Shown: piece by piece, positions 28,214 to 35,902 of the stretch
Position numbering within the stretch: position 1 is the first letter of the stretch
How the letters are laid out: each line of letters starts with the position of its first letter
DNA from: Rhodospirillales bacterium
GTDB lineage: Bacteria; Pseudomonadota; Alphaproteobacteria; Rhodospirillales; CAMCUA01
NCBI GenBank assembly: GCA_947470575.1
Contig: CANITX010000008.1
Span: forward strand, 1 to 37,844
Reading direction: 5' to 3'
Length of the DNA: 37,844 nt
Program-made: the position numbers and the translations under genes
Notes under the pieces: model-generated
What the model was told of the DNA's origin: nothing
Seen by the model: the letters and a program-made list of their open reading frames with translations, nothing else
Database searches by the model: none

Positions 28214-28651
28214 ATGAATGTCTCGCTCACACCCAAACTTGAAGCCTTCGTTCGGCAAAAAGTCGAATCGGGGCTTTACAACAACGCCAGCGAGGTCGTC
28301 CGCGAGGCATTGCGGCTGCTCGTCGAGCGCGAGACGGAACGTCCCGCCGAAAGGCCGGACAAGGAGCGAATCCGCGCGAAGATCGTCGCCCTGGAAAAGC
28401 CGCTGCGCAAGCGCGGTATCGTGTCTCTGTCCCTGTTCGGCTCCGTGGTCCGGAACGAAGCCCGGCTCGACAGCGATATCGATATTTTGGTCGATATCGA
28501 TCCCAAACGGCGTTTCAGCCTGATCGACCTCGCTTCGGCGAAAGGCTTCCTGGAGGACGAACTTGGGCACGGAGTCGATGTGGCCATCCGTAAACATCTC
28601 GATCCTCGCATTCGATCTAATATCTTAAGCGAGTCAGAGCGTGTCTACTGA
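28214..28651 (+). CDS. ParD-like ribbon-helix-helix domain fused to an MNT nucleotidyltransferase (antitoxin)
   Basis: 145 residues in two parts. Residues 1-40 are a ParD-type antitoxin DNA-binding domain: MNVSLTPKLEAFVRQKVESG, then the NNASEVVREALRLL helix. Residues 41-60 are a charged linker. From about 60 a minimal nucleotidyltransferase (MNT) domain follows: LFGSVVR, then SDIDILVDI, fitting GSX10DXD exactly (Gly76, Ser77, Asp88, Asp90), with a third acidic residue in GVDVAI (Asp122). All catalytic residues are present, so it should be an active AMP-transferase like MntA, which neutralises a HEPN toxin by attaching AMP. In ordinary ParD the part after the RHH wraps the ParE toxin; here MNT replaces it. 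GGAG lies nine bases before the ATG at 28214. The HEPN gene overlaps its stop by one base. Confidence 0.88.
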   Translation: MNVSLTPKLEAFVRQKVESGLYNNASEVVREALRLLVERETERPAERPDKERIRAKIVALEKPLRKRGIVSLSLFGSVVRNEARLDSDIDILVDIDPKRRFSLIDLASAKGFLEDELGHGVDVAIRKHLDPRIRSNILSESERVY

Positions 28652-29007
28652 TGGCCAGAGCTTTGCAACTTTACGCCGATGATATCCTCGAGGCTTTGAG
28701 CCATGTCGAGGAAGATATCGTCGGACATGATTTTGCGACCTTCCAAGGCGATCGGCGCACGCGCCAGTTGGTCGAGCGCAATCTCGAAATCATTTCCGAA
28801 GCAAGCAGGCACTTGCCCGAAGATATCAAGAAAAGCGAAGGCGGCATCGACTGGAAAGGCATAGCCAATATTGGAAACATACTTCGCCATGAGTACCATG
28901 GCAGCCGGGCGGAAATCTTATGGGAGGTCTGTCGCGGGGATTTGAAGCCCCTCAAGGCCGCGATCAGGCGCGTCCGTCGTGTACTGCTTGCACGGAAGAA
29001 GGATTGA
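28651..29007 (+). CDS. HEPN/DUF86 family protein, putative toxin of the cassette
   Basis: 118-residue all-alpha protein of the DUF86/HepT group. Helix 1 (LYADDILEALSHVEEDI), then FQGDRRTRQLVERNLEIISEA (typical R-x2-V-x-R-x-L-E-x-I-S/G-E-A), and the core IDWKGIANIGNILRHEYHG. In HepT toxins the core reads R-x4-H-x-Y; here the Arg position is Gly75, while His80 and Tyr82 are kept and an extra Arg79 sits next to His80. Tyr82 aligns with the tyrosine AMPylated by MntA. Canonical HEPN RNase activity may thus be changed or lost, or Arg79 may replace Gly75 as in what I recall as a DUF86 subgroup. ATG at 28651 overlaps the antitoxin stop (TGATG), implying coupled translation. A strong terminator follows. 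Confidence 0.85.
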   Translation: MARALQLYADDILEALSHVEEDIVGHDFATFQGDRRTRQLVERNLEIISEASRHLPEDIKKSEGGIDWKGIANIGNILRHEYHGSRAEILWEVCRGDLKPLKAAIRRVRRVLLARKKD

Positions 29008-29033
29008 CCAGCGACGAGAGTCCCAGAAATGAA

Positions 29034-29059
29034 AAAGGCCCCGCTTTTGCAGGGCCTTT
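29034..29059. terminator. Bidirectional Rho-independent terminator between the HEPN gene and purH
   Basis: AAAGGCCC (29034-29041) pairs with GGGCCTTT (29052-29059); inside, GC-TTTT-GC closes the loop past one C/A mismatch. The plus strand continues CTTCT; the minus strand ends the stem with TTTTTCATTT, a good U-tract for purH. It lies 26 bases after the HEPN stop and 24 bases past the purH stop, serving both convergent units. Confidence 0.85.
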
Positions 29060-29083
29060 CTTCTAAGGACGGACGTCTCTGCG

Positions 29084-30652
29084 TCAGTGCCGAAAGTGGC
29101 GCATCCCCGTGAATACCATGGCCAGGCCGTTGTCGTCGGCGGCCGCGATCACTTCGGCGTCACGTACCGAGCCGCCGGGCTGGATCACCGCTGTGGCGCC
29201 GGCCTCGGCGGCGGCGATCAGGCCGTCGGCGAAGGGAAAGAAGGCATCCGAGGCAACCACCGAACCGACGGCCCGGCTCGCCGGCTCGCCAGCCGCTTCC
29301 GAAGCCTCGCGGCATTTCCAGGCGGCGATGCGCGACGAATCGACCCGGCTCATCTGCCCCGCGCCCAGGCCGACGGCGGCGCCGTTCTTGGCATAGACGA
29401 TGGCGTTGGACTTCACATGCTTGCACACCGTGAAGGCGAATTTGAGATCGGCCATCTCGGCTGCCGTCGGCGCCCGTTTGGTCACCACCTGCAAAGCGTC
29501 TTCGAACACCCGGTCGTCGCGCGACTGCAACAGGTAGCCGCCGGCCAGGGTGCGTAGCGTCATCCCCGCCTGGCGCGGGTCCGGCATGGCGCCGGTGACC
29601 AGTACGCGCAGGTTCTTCTTCGCCGCCAGCAGCGCCTTTGCCTCATCGTCGAGTGACGGTGCGATAACGACCTCGGCGAACAGCTTGGCGATGGCGTCTG
29701 CCGTTGCGCCGTCGAGCGCCCGGTTCACCGCGATGATGCCGCCGAAGGCGCTCACCGGGTCGCAGGCCAGTGCTTTGGCATAGGCTTCGCCCAGGCTGGC
29801 GCCGACGGCGACGCCGCAGGGATTGGCGTGCTTGATGATCGCTACCGCCGGTGCGCCGAATTCGGCGGCGAGTTCGAAGGCGGCGTCGGTGTCGTTCAGG
29901 TTGTTGAAGCTCAGCTCCTTGCCCTGCACCTGCTCGGCGCTGGCGACACCGGGGCGTGGTTGGCCGCCGACGTAGAGCGCGGCTTGCTGGTGGGGATTCT
30001 CGCCGTAGCGCAGCGTCTGCTTGAGCGTTCCGGCGAAGGCGGCGCGGCGCGGAAACGTCTCGCCCAGTTGGCCGGCGAACCAGGTCGAGATCGCCGTGTC
30101 ATAGGCCGCCGTGCGGGCATAGGCCGTGGCTGCCAACCGGCGCCGGGTTGCCGTGCCGACGGCGCCGTTGCTGGTGTCCATCTCGGTGATTACCAGCTCG
30201 TAGTCCTCGGGATCGACGACCACCGTCACCCAATTGTGATTCTTGGCGGCGCTGCGAATCATCGCCGGGCCACCGATATCGATGTTCTCGATGCAGTCTT
30301 CGAAGCCGGCACCTTTCGCCACGGTCGCCTCGAAGGGGTAGAGGTTGACGACCAGCAGATCGATGGGCGCGATGTCATGGGCGCGCATCGCGGCCTCGTG
30401 CTCGGGATTGCCGCGGATGCCCATCAGGCCGCCATGAATGGTCGGGTGCAGGGTCTTGACTCGGCCGTCCATCATCTCGGGAAAACCGGTGTGTTCCGAG
30501 ACGTCGGTAACGGTCACGCCGGCTTCGCGCAGCGCCTTGGCCGTGCCGCCGGTCGACAGAACCTCGACACCCTGGGACGCCAGAAAGCGGCCGAGCCGTT
30601 CGAGCCCGGTCTTGTCGAAAACGGAAATTAGGGCGCGGCGGATGGCGGTCAT
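29084..30652 (-). CDS. purH: Bifunctional AICAR transformylase/IMP cyclohydrolase PurH
   Basis: 522 residues, full length; catalyses the last two steps of purine synthesis, formylation of AICAR and closure to IMP. The N-terminal cyclohydrolase half (1 to about 200) shows [54 protein letters not shown] and [13 protein letters not shown]; the transformylase half shows [29 protein letters not shown], the catalytic Lys-His in [12 protein letters not shown], and the [11 protein letters not shown] segment. AAGGAAAG lies just before the ATG at 30652. The polysaccharide operon ends 38 bases upstream on the same strand, so purH may be read from it as well as from a promoter of its own inside the preceding gene. 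Confidence 0.98.
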   Translation of the reverse strand: MTAIRRALISVFDKTGLERLGRFLASQGVEVLSTGGTAKALREAGVTVTDVSEHTGFPEMMDGRVKTLHPTIHGGLMGIRGNPEHEAAMRAHDIAPIDLLVVNLYPFEATVAKGAGFEDCIENIDIGGPAMIRSAAKNHNWVTVVVDPEDYELVITEMDTSNGAVGTATRRRLAATAYARTAAYDTAISTWFAGQLGETFPRRAAFAGTLKQTLRYGENPHQQAALYVGGQPRPGVASAEQVQGKELSFNNLNDTDAAFELAAEFGAPAVAIIKHANPCGVAVGASLGEAYAKALACDPVSAFGGIIAVNRALDGATADAIAKLFAEVVIAPSLDDEAKALLAAKKNLRVLVTGAMPDPRQAGMTLRTLAGGYLLQSRDDRVFEDALQVVTKRAPTAAEMADLKFAFTVCKHVKSNAIVYAKNGAAVGLGAGQMSRVDSSRIAAWKCREASEAAGEPASRAVGSVVASDAFFPFADGLIAAAEAGATAVIQPGGSVRDAEVIAAADDNGLAMVFTGMRHFRH

Positions 30653-30690
30653 CGGCTTTCCTTGGATGCGGGTCGCGGTCGGTGCTGTGT

Positions 30691-32688
30691 TTAGCCGGCG
30701 ACGGAGACGGCCGGCAAGTCCGCAACCGCTTGTTCCGTTCCATCCGGCCGGTATTCCGGCACCAGACGGTGGATGGTCGCCATGATGCGCCGCCGGTCGC
30801 CCTGGCCGACAGCGTCGCGCAGTTCCGCCAATCCGGCCCGCAATGCGTCGCCGTCGCCCATGCGCGGCGCGGCCAGCAGCACGCCCTTGCAGGCGGTGGA
30901 CACCAGCGGCTCGCCGCCGTGGAACAGTTCCTCGAACAACTTTTCGCCCGGCCGTGGGCCGGTGATCGCGATCTTGATGTCGATATCGGGTCGGTGGCCG
31001 GCCAGCCGGATCATCTGTCGGGCGAGATCGAGGATCGCCACCGGCTCGCCCATGTCGAGCACATGGATGCGTCCGCCTGTGGCATCGTCCTCGGCAATGC
31101 CCAGCGCCGAGGTCTGCAGCACCAGTTCGACGGCCTCGCCGATGGTCATGAAATAACGCTTCATGTCAGGATGGGTGACGGTCAACGGCCCGCCGGCGGC
31201 CAGCTGGCGTTGGAACAGCGGTACCACCGATCCGGTCGAACCCAGCACGTTGCCGAAGCGCACGGTGACGAAGCGGGTGGCATGCGCGCCCTCCGCCCGC
31301 TTCATGTCCAGGCGTTGGCAATAGCTTTCGGCGATGCGCTTGGTGGCGCCCATGACGCTCGACGGATTCACTGCTTTATCGGTGGAGATCATCACCATCA
31401 CGCCGACCCCGGCGGCGACGCAGGCATCGGCAACGTTGACGGTGCCCTGCACGTTGGTCGCAACCCCTTCGACCGGGTTGGCCTCGACCAGGGGCACATG
31501 CTTCAGCGCAGCGGCGTGGAAGACCAGTTCGGGGGTGTGTTCGCGGAATAACCTTGCGACCCGGGCCTGATCGCGCACGTCGCCCAATTCGGCGTGGCGC
31601 GGTAGCGTGGGGTGCCGTTCGCCCAATTCCATGTCGATGGCGTAAAGATTGAATTCGGAACTGTCGAACAGTACCAGTTCGGCCGGCCGATAGCCGGCGA
31701 TCTGGCGTGCCAGTTCGCCGCCGATGCTGCCGCCGCCGCCGGTGATCAGCACTCGTTTGCCTTGGATCAGAGCTGCCATGGCGCTGCGGTCGAGCGCGGT
31801 CTTCGGTCGGCCGAGTAGGTCCTCGATGGCGATCGGGCGGACTTCCATGCGATTGTCCTCGCCGCTGCGGAAGTCGGTCAGGCGCGGTAGGCGGGCCATG
31901 GTCATGCCCAGGCTGTCGGCGGTTTCCAACATTCGGCGCAGCACGGTGCCGCCCAGATCGTCTTTGGTAACGATCAGGCGCTGCGGTTGCTCGCCCTGAC
32001 GTCCTAGGCGATCGACCACCGCTGCCAGATCGCCGAGCGTGCCCAGCACTTCCACCCCGTGGATGCGCCGGCCGACGCGGGCGGCGCGGTCGGCAAGGAT
32101 GCCTACCACCCGATAATTGATGTCGCCGCCGCGCGACAGGTGGCGGATGAACAACTCGGCGCCGTCGCTGGCTCCGGCCAGCAGCACCGGAATGCGGTTG
32201 GTGCCTTCCCGTTGCAGGCGTAGGTCGAGCCGCCGGTCCTTGAACATGCGATACAGGAAACGCGGTCCGCCCAACAGTACCGGCAGGATGAACCACTGGA
32301 TGACCAGCAGCGACCGCGGCAGGCTTTCCAACCGGGTCCATAGGAACATCGCCAGCAGGAACAGCAGGATGGCCAGTGTCGAGGCCCGCCCGATGGCCAG
32401 CACGTCCTCGAGCGAGGCATAGAGCCAGACCCCCCGGTACAGGCCCATGGCCCAGAACACCGGGGCCGCCACCAGGATGAATAACAACGTCCCTTGGAGG
32501 ACCAAGCTGCCGCTGTAGTCGAACGCGGAATCGCCCAGACGCAACCACATGGCCAGGACAAAGGACGCCCCGGCCATGATCAAGTCGTGGCTGTAAGCGA
32601 TCAGGGCCCGGGAAGGCGGCAACTTTGCAAGCAGCTTGTTAGAGATCGGACGGTTTCCTTCGATCAGCGCGCGGTGGCGAGGAACCAA
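30691..32688 (-). CDS. Membrane-bound UDP-sugar 4,6-dehydratase, PglF/WbpM/CapD type
   Basis: 665-residue protein in three parts: about four N-terminal membrane helices ([67 protein letters not shown]); a CoA-binding-like Rossmann region ([15 protein letters not shown]); and a C-terminal extended SDR dehydratase ([15 protein letters not shown] near residue 315; [33 protein letters not shown]). In the last, Met replaces the usual SDR tyrosine four residues before Lys, the hallmark of FlaA1/PglF/WbpM enzymes that turn UDP-GlcNAc into the 4-keto-6-deoxy sugar. The frame has no ATG until residue 38, in the first helix; the likely start is TTG at 32688, overlapping the upstream gene by 25 bases. 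Start uncertain. Confidence 0.88.
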   Translation of the reverse strand: MVPRHRALIEGNRPISNKLLAKLPPSRALIAYSHDLIMAGASFVLAMWLRLGDSAFDYSGSLVLQGTLLFILVAAPVFWAMGLYRGVWLYASLEDVLAIGRASTLAILLFLLAMFLWTRLESLPRSLLVIQWFILPVLLGGPRFLYRMFKDRRLDLRLQREGTNRIPVLLAGASDGAELFIRHLSRGGDINYRVVGILADRAARVGRRIHGVEVLGTLGDLAAVVDRLGRQGEQPQRLIVTKDDLGGTVLRRMLETADSLGMTMARLPRLTDFRSGEDNRMEVRPIAIEDLLGRPKTALDRSAMAALIQGKRVLITGGGGSIGGELARQIAGYRPAELVLFDSSEFNLYAIDMELGERHPTLPRHAELGDVRDQARVARLFREHTPELVFHAAALKHVPLVEANPVEGVATNVQGTVNVADACVAAGVGVMVMISTDKAVNPSSVMGATKRIAESYCQRLDMKRAEGAHATRFVTVRFGNVLGSTGSVVPLFQRQLAAGGPLTVTHPDMKRYFMTIGEAVELVLQTSALGIAEDDATGGRIHVLDMGEPVAILDLARQMIRLAGHRPDIDIKIAITGPRPGEKLFEELFHGGEPLVSTACKGVLLAAPRMGDGDALRAGLAELRDAVGQGDRRRIMATIHRLVPEYRPDGTEQAVADLPAVSVAG

Positions 32689-33617
32689 GCCACGGTTTCC
32701 GCCAGGCCCCGCTCCACCGACAGCGGCGGAATCCAGCCCAGATCATGGCGGATTTTTGCGTCATCGAGAACAAGCGAGTCAAGCAATCGCGCCGCCATGG
32801 CCCGCCGGCCCAGCATCGTCAGGCCGGCCCGCAGGAGGCCGGGCGGAACGGCAATGAGCCGCGCCGGCAGGCCCATCGAGGTCCTCAGCCGGCGGATCAG
32901 ATCCGCGACCGACAGGTCGTCGCCGTCGCGCACCACATAAGTTTGCCCCGTCGCCGCCGGGTGTTGCAGCGCCAAGCGGATGGCATCGGTAAGGTTGTGC
33001 AATGCGATCAGGCTGCGCCGATTGTCGGCTCCACCCAGTGGCAATGGCAGACCGGACCGGCACAGCTTGAGCAACGACAGCATATTGCCGACGACCTTCG
33101 GCCCGTGAACCAACGGTGGGCGCAGCACCACTGTCTCCAGTCCCCGCGTTTGGCCGATCCGCATCAATGCCTGCTCTGCCGCCCATTTCGATTCGCCGTA
33201 GGGTTCGTCGGGACAGGGCGGGGCCGATTCGCTGAGCGGTCGGGCGTCCGGCAAATCGCCATAGACCTTGATCGAACTGACGAAGAGCATACGGCGCACG
33301 CCGGCATCGGCCGCCGCTTCAGCCAGCCGCCGTGTGCCTTCGGTATTGATCCGGGCATGGGCGGTTGCCGCCTGTTGGTCTTCGTTCACGACATGGACGC
33401 GCCCAGCCAGATGAACCACGGCATCGATACCGGCCAGGGCGGCGCGCCAATCCGTGTCCGGGCCGATATCGGGGACAACGGTCGTTTCGAGCGCACCGGC
33501 CGGTATCGCACCATCGCGGCGTACGGCGGCACGCACGCTGTTTCCCGCTGCGGTCAACACCGGGCACAGGGCTCGGCCGACAAACCCCGTAGCGCCCGTG
33601 ACCAGGATGCGGCTCAT
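32664..33617 (-). CDS. NAD-dependent SDR epimerase/reductase, WbpV/WreQ-like
   Basis: 317-residue extended SDR. N-terminal cofactor motif VTGATGFVGRALCPVL, then DAVVHLAGRVHVVNE, LFVSSIKVYGD, catalytic YGESKWAAEQAL (Tyr about 140, Lys about 144) and VVLRPPLVHGP. The residues around the active site fit the group of enzymes that reduce UDP-4-keto-6-deoxy-GlcNAc to UDP-QuiNAc or -FucNAc (WbpV, WreQ), or 4-epimerases of similar sugars. The placement beside a 4,6-dehydratase and a WbpL-like transferase favours the reductase reading; this is inference. The ATG at 33617 is seven bases after the GT4 stop. Its last 25 bases overlap the dehydratase frame. Confidence 0.85.
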   Translation of the reverse strand: MSRILVTGATGFVGRALCPVLTAAGNSVRAAVRRDGAIPAGALETTVVPDIGPDTDWRAALAGIDAVVHLAGRVHVVNEDQQAATAHARINTEGTRRLAEAAADAGVRRMLFVSSIKVYGDLPDARPLSESAPPCPDEPYGESKWAAEQALMRIGQTRGLETVVLRPPLVHGPKVVGNMLSLLKLCRSGLPLPLGGADNRRSLIALHNLTDAIRLALQHPAATGQTYVVRDGDDLSVADLIRRLRTSMGLPARLIAVPPGLLRAGLTMLGRRAMAARLLDSLVLDDAKIRHDLGWIPPLSVERGLAETVAWFLATAR

Positions 33618-33624
33618 GATAACC

Positions 33625-34881
33625 TCATGGTAGTACGAGGACGCCGGCCCGGCTGCCGTCGCCGATGGACGCTGCTTCCAGCACCCGGATCATGCGCGCC
33701 GCTTGGCGCTCGCGGCTGTGGCCCGGCGCGGCGGCCAGACTGGCGCGACCCAGTTGGGAACGCAACCCGGCATCGCTCATCAGGGTCGTTACCGCTTCGG
33801 CCAGCGCCTGCGGATCTTCCGGTGGCACGCAAAGCCCGGCGCCGTCGGCCTTCAGGATCGCCGTCGCCTCGCCGGGTGGCGCCGCCAGGATCAGCGGCAG
33901 GCCCATGCCCATCGCCTCGAACATCTTCGATGGGATGACATCGGCGAATACCGGAGCGTTGCGCAAATGGACCAGCGCAACGTCGCACAGGCTCCAGATG
34001 CGCGGCATCTCTTCCTTCGGCTGCGGCGGAATGAAGACGACGTTGGTCAGCCGCCGCCGTTCGGCTGCCGCCATCAGGTGGCTCCGTTCGGCGCCGGCGC
34101 CGACCAGGACGAAGCGCAGGTCCGCCTCGCCTCTCAGCCGCTCGGCGGCATCCAGCACGTTGCCCAGGCCATGCGCCATGCCGTGGGTGCCGACATAGCC
34201 GACGACGAATGTGCCGCCAAGATTCCAGCGCTCGGCCAGTTCCACATCGCGCGGGTGCGGTGCGTAGCGCGGCGTGTCGACGCCGTTGACGACGACGGCG
34301 ATCTTCTCCGCCGGGATGGCGCGCGAAACAAGATTGGCTTTGAAGGCACCCGTCAGGGCGACGACGCAGGCGGCGCGGCGGTACAGGAACAGTTCCAGCT
34401 TCTCCATCCAGCGCAGAAACAGATTGTCCCCCATGGCGCCGACGGCGGTGATCGATGCCGGCCACAGGTCGCCCAACTCGAAAACGAAGGGCCGCCGCCG
34501 GACCGCGCCCAGCATCCAGCCGGCTACCGCGGCGAAGAACTGCGGCGAGGTGGCGACCACCACGTCCGGCCGTTTCTCGAACAGGCCGGCAACGAAGCTG
34601 CTGGCCATGAAGCTGAGAAAATCGAGGGTACGCAGCGCTACGCCCCGATTGGCGGCGATGAAGGTCTTCACTCGCACCACCCGGATGCCGTCCCATACCT
34701 CCACCTGACGCCAGCGATTGCGATAGCCCGCGAACAGTTTGCCTTCGGGGAAGTTAGGGGCCGAGGTTATCACCGTAACCCGATGTCCCCAACGGACCCA
34801 ATAGCAGGCCCGCTCGTATACCCGGGTGGCGGCGGCATTGGTTTCCGGCGGGAAGTTTTCGGTCAGGAACAGGATATTCAT
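33625..34881 (-). CDS. Glycosyltransferase family 4 protein
   Basis: 418-residue GT-B enzyme. The N-terminal acceptor domain starts MNILFLTENFPPETNAAATR and contains GHRVTVITSAPNFPEGKLF, the typical beginning of WbuB-like GT4 transferases, and PFVFELGDLWPASI. The C-terminal donor domain has VVVNGVDTPRY, VGYVGTHGMAHGL, FVLVGAGAER and the EX7E-like stretch PSKMFEAMGMGLPLILA. It should add a sugar, perhaps a 6-deoxy HexNAc or similar, to the lipid-linked first sugar of a surface polysaccharide. The start is the ATG at 34879-34881, which overlaps the stop of the upstream gene as ATGA; the frame extends to 35292 but runs over that gene. No membrane segment is obvious. Confidence 0.88.
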   Translation of the reverse strand: MNILFLTENFPPETNAAATRVYERACYWVRWGHRVTVITSAPNFPEGKLFAGYRNRWRQVEVWDGIRVVRVKTFIAANRGVALRTLDFLSFMASSFVAGLFEKRPDVVVATSPQFFAAVAGWMLGAVRRRPFVFELGDLWPASITAVGAMGDNLFLRWMEKLELFLYRRAACVVALTGAFKANLVSRAIPAEKIAVVVNGVDTPRYAPHPRDVELAERWNLGGTFVVGYVGTHGMAHGLGNVLDAAERLRGEADLRFVLVGAGAERSHLMAAAERRRLTNVVFIPPQPKEEMPRIWSLCDVALVHLRNAPVFADVIPSKMFEAMGMGLPLILAAPPGEATAILKADGAGLCVPPEDPQALAEAVTTLMSDAGLRSQLGRASLAAAPGHSRERQAARMIRVLEAASIGDGSRAGVLVLP

Positions 34882-35894
34882 CGGGCCCGACGCGGCCCAA
34901 CGATGAAGCGCAACAGCAGCAGGCCGACAACCGCGCAGGCGGCGAGCAGCGCTGCCCAACCCCATTCCGGCCATCGCGCGGCGGCGGCGGCCAGGGCGAT
35001 CAGTACGATATTGATGCCGACGATGGCCATCGTGACGGCGCCGTGGCTTCTGCCATGTTGCACGGCGCGCTGATAGGCATGTTCGCGATGCGCTGCGAAC
35101 ACCGCTTCCAACCGCGTCAGCCGGTCGATCAGGGTCACCGTCGCATCGGCGACGTAATAGAGCGGTAGGATCAATGCTGCGGCCCAAAGCCCTTCGGCGG
35201 CCAGGGCGAATAGCAGCCAGCCAACGAGGAAACCCAGCGGTACGCTGCCGACGTCGCCCAGGAAGATGCGGGCCGGCGGCCGATTCCACCACAAAAAGCC
35301 CGCCGCCGCCGCCGCTGCCGTCAGGCCGAAGGCGCCCAATGGGGAGATCAGATTGGCAATCGCAGCAACGATGGCGACGCCTACGCCGATGCAGATCGTC
35401 TCCGCGGCCGTGATGGCGTCGATGCCATCCATGAAGTTATAGAGGTTGAGGAACCAGACCCACAGGAAGCCGGCGACGATCAGGCCGAGCCCCGGCGACA
35501 CCCAGCCCTGCAGCACGCCGAAACTCTCCGGCGCAACGACGATGACAAGGCTCACGGTGGCGAACTGGGCGGAAAGCCGGGTGGACGGCTTCAATCCGCG
35601 CGTGTCGTCGATCCAGGATAGGAAGGCCAGCCCCGCCGCACCGGCTAGTATCGAGGACATCGGCGGGCTGTTGGCGATGGGCTCGCTGATGTTGCTGACC
35701 ACCCACCAGGCGACGATCAGCACCGAAATGACGGCGATGCCCGCACCGCGTGGCGTCGGCTGCGCGTGGCTGCTGCGCTCGTTGGGATGATCGAGGATCT
35801 GGCGCGCCGCGAGCACGGGCAGAACGGTGCGGGTGGCGGCGAAGCTTGCCGCCAGCACCGTGAGACAGAGGATGGTCAGAAATGTCGGGTCCAT
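34878..35894 (-). CDS. Polyprenyl-phosphate HexNAc-1-phosphate transferase, WecA/WbpL family
   Basis: 338-residue integral membrane enzyme of the MraY/WecA superfamily with about ten helices. It begins with DHPNERSSHAQPTPRGAGIA, the usual cytoplasmic loop; Asp96-Asp97 are in SWIDDTRGL; the core motif is NFMDGID (Asn153, Asp156, Asp159); the nucleophile/metal site is IFLGDVGSVPLGF (Asp214); and the uridine-binding loop is HREHAYQR (His269, His272). It transfers a HexNAc-1-phosphate to undecaprenyl phosphate, the first step of O-antigen or capsule synthesis. The N-x-x-N-F-M-D-G form and the neighbours are like WbpL, which prefers QuiNAc/FucNAc. It follows the heparinase gene by eight bases. Confidence 0.9.
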   Translation of the reverse strand: MDPTFLTILCLTVLAASFAATRTVLPVLAARQILDHPNERSSHAQPTPRGAGIAVISVLIVAWWVVSNISEPIANSPPMSSILAGAAGLAFLSWIDDTRGLKPSTRLSAQFATVSLVIVVAPESFGVLQGWVSPGLGLIVAGFLWVWFLNLYNFMDGIDAITAAETICIGVGVAIVAAIANLISPLGAFGLTAAAAAAGFLWWNRPPARIFLGDVGSVPLGFLVGWLLFALAAEGLWAAALILPLYYVADATVTLIDRLTRLEAVFAAHREHAYQRAVQHGRSHGAVTMAIVGINIVLIALAAAAARWPEWGWAALLAACAVVGLLLLRFIVGPRRAR

Positions 35895-35902
35895 GGGCGT
35901 GG

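Noticed and set aside
28470-28510. Repeats of ATCGATAT inside the RHH-MNT gene as further operators
   Set aside because: They are explained by the conserved coding of the D-I-D-I-L-V-D-I-D segment of the MNT active site.
34882-35292. Extension of the GT4 protein by about 137 residues
   Set aside because: It lies over the WecA-like gene in another frame; MNILFLTENFPPE is the usual GT4 start and overlaps the preceding stop as ATGA.
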